A stretch of DNA of 17,052 nucleotides from Steroidobacteraceae bacterium (GTDB taxonomy: Bacteria; Pseudomonadota; Gammaproteobacteria; Steroidobacterales; Steroidobacteraceae). Shown piece by piece: positions 13,522-17,052 of the stretch. A program made the translations under genes and the position numbers. Numbering within the stretch: the stretch's first letter is position 1; each line of letters starts with the position of its first letter. The DNA is taken from positions 1 through 17,052 of the forward strand of contig JABEVI010000008.1 of assembly GCA_013044085.1 (NCBI GenBank), read 5' to 3'. Below the pieces are notes generated by a model, which searched no databases, was not told the origin of the DNA, and saw only the letters and a program-made list of their open reading frames with translations.

Positions 13522-14913
13522 CTAGATCACCCGGGAGAGGCGCGGGGTGCCGGCACCCGCATTCTTGTACGCATCGAAGAGCATCGCGACGTTGCGCATC
13601 AGCAGCCGTCCCCGCGGTGTCAGCTCGATGCGCCGGCCGGCACATTCGACCAGACCGTCCGCCCGCAAGGCCTCGAGGCGCGCGAGCTCCGCGGCGAAAT
13701 GGATGTCGAAATCGATTCCGAAGCGGCGCCCGGTCGATTCCCGGTCGACGCTGTTGCGGCACATGATCTGCTGGATCACGTCGCGCCTCAGAAGGTCTTC
13801 ATCGCTCATCACGACGCCGCGATGCAGGGGCAGGCGGTCCTGGTCGAGCGCCGCCGAATACAGCGACATCGTCTTGTGGTTCTGGATGTAGAGCCTGCCA
13901 ACCTGGCCGATCGCGCTGACCCCGAGGCTCACCAGATCGCGGCTGGCGTGGGTCGTGTATCCCTGGAAACTGCGATGCATGCTGCCGTTCGCGTATGCGC
14001 GAGCCAGCGTGTCATCGGGCAGCGCGAAATGGTCCATGCCGATGTAGACGTAGCCGGCGCCGGTGAGCGTGTCGATCGCCATCTTCAGCAGCGCGAGACG
14101 TGTCGCGGCGTCGGGCAGCTCGGCCGGAACGATCTTGCGCTGCGCCTTGAACATCTGCGGCATGTGCGCGTAGCCGTAGACGGCGAGCCTGTCGGGGCGT
14201 TGCGCGATCACCTTCTCGAGCGTCGCCGCGAAGGTCTCCGGGGTCTGGCGCGGCAGGCCGTAGATCAGGTCGAAGTTCAGTGAACCGAAGCCGTGTTCCC
14301 GGGCCGCTTGCAGGAGTCGGGTGACGGTTTCGGCCGGCTGGAACCGGTTGATGGCCCGCTGGACGAGCGGATCGTAGTCCTGGACGCCGAGACTCAGGCG
14401 GTTGAAGCCGAGCTGCGCGAGCGTGCGCACGCCAGCCGGGTCGACGGTGCGCGGATCGATCTCGATCGAGTAGTCGCGCTCGTCGTCGCGGACCAGATTG
14501 AAGTGCCGATCGATCGTGCCGATCACGGTTGCCAGCCGGTCCATGGGCAGAAAAGTCGGTGTGCCGCCGCCAAAATGCAGCTGCTCGACCTTTCGCGCGC
14601 GGTCGAAATGACGGCCGCGCAGCGCGATTTCCTTCGTGAGCCGCGACAGGTAGGCATCGGCCTGATCCATCTGTCGCGTGATGATCTTGTTGCAGCCGCA
14701 GTAGAAGCACGGGCTCTGGCAGAAGGGGATGTGCACGTACAACGACAGTGGCGCGCCGGCGAGCGCCCCCGGGCTCGACGTGGCGGCCTGAGTGTAGGCA
14801 TCCGGCCCGAGCGCCTCGTGGAATTGAACCGCGGTCGGATACGAGGTGTAGCGGGGACCCTCGCGGTCGTAGCGCCGCATGAGGTCCTCGTCGAACAACA
14901 CCCCGGTGCTCAT
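13522..14913 (-). CDS. hemN: oxygen-independent coproporphyrinogen III oxidase (radical SAM)
   Basis: A 463-residue radical S-adenosylmethionine enzyme that decarboxylates coproporphyrinogen III to protoporphyrinogen IX without oxygen in haem synthesis. The iron-sulfur cluster cysteines are Cys65, Cys69 and Cys72 in PFCQSPCFYCGC, and the HemN-typical fourth cysteine (Cys74) is also present. The N-terminal RYTSYPTA segment, LHFGGGTPTFL and the FNLVRDDERDYSIEIDPR region match true HemN rather than the HemW-like proteins. The C-terminal HemN domain is complete. The gene begins 16 bp after the response regulator gene on the same strand, so it is probably the third gene of a kinase-regulator-hemN operon. 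Control by low oxygen or redox state would be expected. I saw no TTGAT-N4-ATCAA FNR/ANR box in front of the run. Confidence 0.97.
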   Translation of the reverse strand: MSTGVLFDEDLMRRYDREGPRYTSYPTAVQFHEALGPDAYTQAATSSPGALAGAPLSLYVHIPFCQSPCFYCGCNKIITRQMDQADAYLSRLTKEIALRGRHFDRARKVEQLHFGGGTPTFLPMDRLATVIGTIDRHFNLVRDDERDYSIEIDPRTVDPAGVRTLAQLGFNRLSLGVQDYDPLVQRAINRFQPAETVTRLLQAAREHGFGSLNFDLIYGLPRQTPETFAATLEKVIAQRPDRLAVYGYAHMPQMFKAQRKIVPAELPDAATRLALLKMAIDTLTGAGYVYIGMDHFALPDDTLARAYANGSMHRSFQGYTTHASRDLVSLGVSAIGQVGRLYIQNHKTMSLYSAALDQDRLPLHRGVVMSDEDLLRRDVIQQIMCRNSVDRESTGRRFGIDFDIHFAAELARLEALRADGLVECAGRRIELTPRGRLLMRNVAMLFDAYKNAGAGTPRLSRVI

Positions 14914-14929
14914 CGGTCGGGTCCGCGCT

Positions 14930-15559
14930 TCATTCGGCCAGGGTCATGTGCAGCTTGACCAGATGCGCGACCGAGCGTGCGCCCATCTTCTCCATGACCT
15001 TGGCGCGGTGTATCTCCACGGTGCGCTCGCTCAACCCGAGATCGATGGCGATCACTTTGTTCGCACCGCCATCGACGACCATGTCCATGACCTGGCGTTC
15101 GCGCGGCGTCAGCGTATCGAGCCGGCGCAGCACCTCGGTCCGGCGCGCGACATTCAGGCGGCTTTCGGCGTCGTGGCGCAGCGCGTGGTTGATCTGGTCG
15201 AGAAGGTCCTGTTCGCGGAACGGCTTCTGGATGAACTCGAACGCACCGGCCTTCATCGCCTGGACCGCCATCGGCACATCGCCGTGGCCGGTGATGAAGA
15301 TGATCGGCAGCATGCAGCCGATGCGGTTCAGTTGTTGCTGCAGTTCCAGTCCGCTCATCTCCGGCATGCGGATGTCGAGCACCAGGCAGCCCGGCTCGTC
15401 AGGCTTCAGATTGGCGAGGAACTCGCTCGGTCGGGCGTAGGACTGGGTGGCGAAGCCGACCGTGCTCAACAACAGGCTCAATGCGCGGCGCATGCCGTCG
15501 TCGTCATCGACGACGTACACCGTCGCGCCGTCCTTGTGGGATCCGTTCGGTATGGCCAT
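14930..15559 (-). CDS. FixJ-family response regulator
   Basis: A 209-residue two-domain regulator of usual FixJ size. The receiver domain (about 12-125) has the acidic pair Asp19/Asp20, the phosphorylated Asp62 in VLDIRMPEMSG, Thr90 and Lys112 in QKPF. The LuxR-type helix-turn-helix (about 147-205) has the typical TPRERQVMDMVV start and LSERTVEIHRAKVMEKM recognition region. The ATG at 15559 has CGGAG 5-6 bases upstream. It lies 11 bp after the kinase gene and 16 bp before hemN on the same strand, so kinase, regulator and hemN are likely one transcript. FixJ relatives often activate genes for low-oxygen or nitric-oxide-related metabolism. The target genes of this one are not shown, but hemN is the natural candidate. 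Confidence 0.95.
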   Translation of the reverse strand: MAIPNGSHKDGATVYVVDDDDGMRRALSLLLSTVGFATQSYARPSEFLANLKPDEPGCLVLDIRMPEMSGLELQQQLNRIGCMLPIIFITGHGDVPMAVQAMKAGAFEFIQKPFREQDLLDQINHALRHDAESRLNVARRTEVLRRLDTLTPRERQVMDMVVDGGANKVIAIDLGLSERTVEIHRAKVMEKMGARSVAHLVKLHMTLAE

Positions 15560-15570
15560 TCAAGCTCCGT

Positions 15571-16323
15571 TCAGGCGGCGGTCACCGGCAGGCGGAACCA
15601 GAAGCGGCTGCCGCCCTGCTTGCGGACCTCGAAACCTATCGTACCCTCATGGGCCTCGATTATCGCCCGGCTCGAGGCGAGACCCAAACCGGTGCCGCGC
15701 AGCTTGGTGGTGAAGAACGGGCGGAACAACTGGCCCTGGATCTCGGCGGGCACGCCTTCGCCCGAATCGATCACGCTGGTCTCGATCGCATAGCGGTCAC
15801 CGCTGATCTCGATGCGCACCTCCGGGACCTGGTCGGCCCGCACGGACGCGGCATCGAAGGCGTTCTGCACGAGCGCGAACAGCACGTGCTGGATCTTCAG
15901 CCGGTCCAGGCGCAAGCCCGGCAGTTCGGGCGCGGTACCGATCTCGACCTGCAGACGGCCGTTCACCCGGGTCGCGAGCATGTCGAGGACCGGGCGCAGT
16001 TCGCCGACCAGATCGGCCATGCGGCAGACTTCATGCGCGGCGCGTTCATGCTCGAAGATGCGCCGGATGCGGCGGATACCGTCGCCGGCGCCGAGCGCCT
16101 CGTGGTTGATGTGGCGGAACACGTCGAGCGCCTGCCCGAGCAGGGGGTCGGGCCGGTTCAACATGCGTTCGCCGGCCTGCGCGAAGGTCGCTATAGCGCC
16201 CAGGGGCTGGTTCAGTTCGTGGGCGATGCCGCTCGCCATCTCGGCAAGCGCCGAGATCCGTGCGATCTCCATCAATTGGTTCAGTATGGCCCCGGATTCC
16301 GTCCAGGCGGGCTTGTTATCCAT
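15571..16323 (-). CDS. short sensor-less histidine kinase (FixL C-terminal type)
   Basis: A 250-residue kinase made of only the dimerisation and ATPase domains. The phospho-accepting His35 lies in ASGIAHELNQPLGAI, the HELNQPL form common to FixL-related kinases. The ATPase domain shows the N-box (VQNAFDAAS), G1 box DSGEG, F-box PFFTTK and G2 box RGTGLGLASSR. No PAS domain or transmembrane segment precedes His35, so it must sense through another protein or through its core. The ATG at 16323 was chosen because AGGTG lies about 9 bases upstream; a longer frame starts at 16410 but adds low-complexity Arg/Cys-rich residues. It is the first gene of the run with fixJ-like and hemN genes and is divergent from a PAS-containing kinase gene. 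A fragment closely related to its end lies at 10009-10230. Confidence 0.92.
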   Translation of the reverse strand: MDNKPAWTESGAILNQLMEIARISALAEMASGIAHELNQPLGAIATFAQAGERMLNRPDPLLGQALDVFRHINHEALGAGDGIRRIRRIFEHERAAHEVCRMADLVGELRPVLDMLATRVNGRLQVEIGTAPELPGLRLDRLKIQHVLFALVQNAFDAASVRADQVPEVRIEISGDRYAIETSVIDSGEGVPAEIQGQLFRPFFTTKLRGTGLGLASSRAIIEAHEGTIGFEVRKQGGSRFWFRLPVTAA

Positions 16324-16338
16324 TAAATTGCACCTATT

Positions 16339-16348
16339 CTGTCGACAG
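16339..16348. promoter_or_regulatory. perfect 10-bp palindrome before the kinase operon
   Basis: CTGTCGACAG lies 15 bases in front of the kinase ATG, in the leader of the leftward operon and within the 211-bp divergent region. It could be a binding site, or chance. The rest of the divergent region (16324-16534) shows no convincing promoter boxes to me. Confidence 0.25.
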
Positions 16349-16534
16349 GTCGGGCGCGCGTGCCGGCCGTACGCGGGTTCCAGCGAACACTGCCCGGCAG
16401 ACTGCCGCATCGGTGCCTGGCGCGCACCCGCGGCTTCCCCGCATGGGTTTGCGCCTCACCCTTATGCCGCACCGAACCGCCAAAATCGGCTAAGCTAGCG
16501 CGCCAGCCCCGTCGGATGCACCAGCCGCCAAACC

Positions 16535-17052
16535 ATGAATGATAACGCCGCGCTGTGCCAACAGTTGGTGCAATTCAGCCCCGATGCCCTGGTCATCGTC
16601 GATGCCGAAAGCATCGTGCGATTCGCGAACGAGACGACTCGGGTCGTGTTCGGCCACCGGCCGGCCGAGCTGATCGGCCGCTCCATCGAGGTGTTGCTGC
16701 CCGAGCGCTTTCGGGCGAACCATGCCGGACACGTCGCCGCATTCCATCGACGACCGGGCAGCCGGGAGATGGGGTTGCGGGATGTGGAACTGATCGCGCT
16801 GCGCGCGGACGGCTCGGAGTTCCCCGCCGGCATCCGTCTGTCGCCCTTCGAGTGGCGGGGGGGGCGCTATGTCGCGGCCGCAGTCCGCGATATGACCGAG
16901 AGGCGCGCCATCGACGCCTCGTTGGTCGCCGCCCGCGCCGAGGCCGAGCGTGCCAACAGCGCCAAGAGCCGCTTTCTGGCGACCGCGAGCCACGATCTGC
17001 GGCAGCCGATGCACAGCATGCGCCTGTTGAATGCCGCGATGCGTAAGCTCGA
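16535..17052 (+). CDS. PAS-domain sensor histidine kinase, N-terminal part (cut by window edge)
   Basis: The first 172 residues of a sensor kinase whose frame stays open to the right edge. Residues about 10-120 form a PAS domain: SPDALVIVDAESIVRFAN, then VVFGHRPAELIGRSIEVLLPERFR and, near its end, AAAVRDMTERRAID. A charged Ala/Glu/Arg helix follows at about 125-145, probably a coiled coil. The dimerisation domain begins with SRFLATASHDLRQPMHS, placing the phosphorylated histidine at His153. The HDLRQP form is typical of large hybrid kinases with C-terminal receiver domains, so the rest probably includes these. The ATG at 16535 is the only one after an in-frame TAG at 16496, though its ribosome site is poor. 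It is divergent from the short kinase and could be the sensor that feeds the FixJ-like regulator; that is inferred. A G8 run lies in the PAS coding sequence at 16857-16864. Confidence 0.9.
   Translation, partial: MNDNAALCQQLVQFSPDALVIVDAESIVRFANETTRVVFGHRPAELIGRSIEVLLPERFRANHAGHVAAFHRRPGSREMGLRDVELIALRADGSEFPAGIRLSPFEWRGGRYVAAAVRDMTERRAIDASLVAARAEAERANSAKSRFLATASHDLRQPMHSMRLLNAAMRKL

Noticed and set aside
11954..13762. 602-codon open frame opposite glpK and the hemN end
   Set aside because: Arg/Asp-rich composition typical of antisense frames in GC-rich DNA; it covers the unambiguous glpK gene and shows no motif.
16324..16534. FNR/ANR-type or FixJ-type operator in front of the kinase-regulator-hemN run
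   Set aside because: I searched for TTGAT-N4-ATCAA-like symmetry and found none; only an isolated CTGTCGACAG palindrome is present.

Overview
This is a GC-rich window (AT-rich only at a few promoters) from a Gram-negative bacterium. A TonB-dependent outer-membrane receptor, a FixJ-type regulator, HemN, GlpD and GlpK together point to a proteobacterium. The style of the receptor and the gene mix suggest a gammaproteobacterium of the Nevskiales/Steroidobacterales kind, but that placement is only an impression. No RNA genes, insertion sequences or CRISPR arrays were seen.

Left half (1-8359): this looks like a sugar or glycolipid utilisation locus. An SDR dehydrogenase tail (1-231, +) converges on a GntR/HutC-type regulator (271-990, -). 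The regulator follows an exported HSL-family esterase (1037-2164, -) and an MFS organic-anion transporter (2227-3561, -) in one leftward run. Rightward, across a shared AT-rich control region with an operator-like palindrome, lie a TonB-dependent receptor (3805-6225) and a GH31 enzyme (6338-8359). The GH31 protein carries both catalytic aspartates and all five sulfonate-recognising residues (K-E-R-W-Y) of Agrobacterium-type sulfoquinovosidases, at matching spacing. I therefore read the locus as one for sulfoquinovosyl glycerol or the plant sulfolipid SQDG. In this reading the receptor captures the substrate, the esterase removes acyl chains, the MFS protein imports the sulfonated glycoside, the cytosolic sulfoquinovosidase releases sulfoquinovose, and the SDR may oxidise it.

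Middle (8507-13498): glpD (+) follows the sulfoquinovosidase on the same strand and glpK (+) lies 2 kb further on. Together they would take the released glycerol to dihydroxyacetone phosphate. Between them sit a two-domain phosphotransferase/P-loop kinase gene (10289-11863, -) and, hidden beside glpD, the decayed C-terminal end of a histidine kinase (about 10009-10230, -). The remnant aligns without gaps to the intact kinase 5.5 kb away.

Right part (13522-17052): a leftward three-gene run encodes a short histidine kinase without a sensor domain, a FixJ-family response regulator and oxygen-independent coproporphyrinogen III oxidase HemN. It is divergent from a PAS-domain histidine kinase gene that runs off the window edge. 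This looks like a redox- or oxygen-responsive control unit for haem synthesis.
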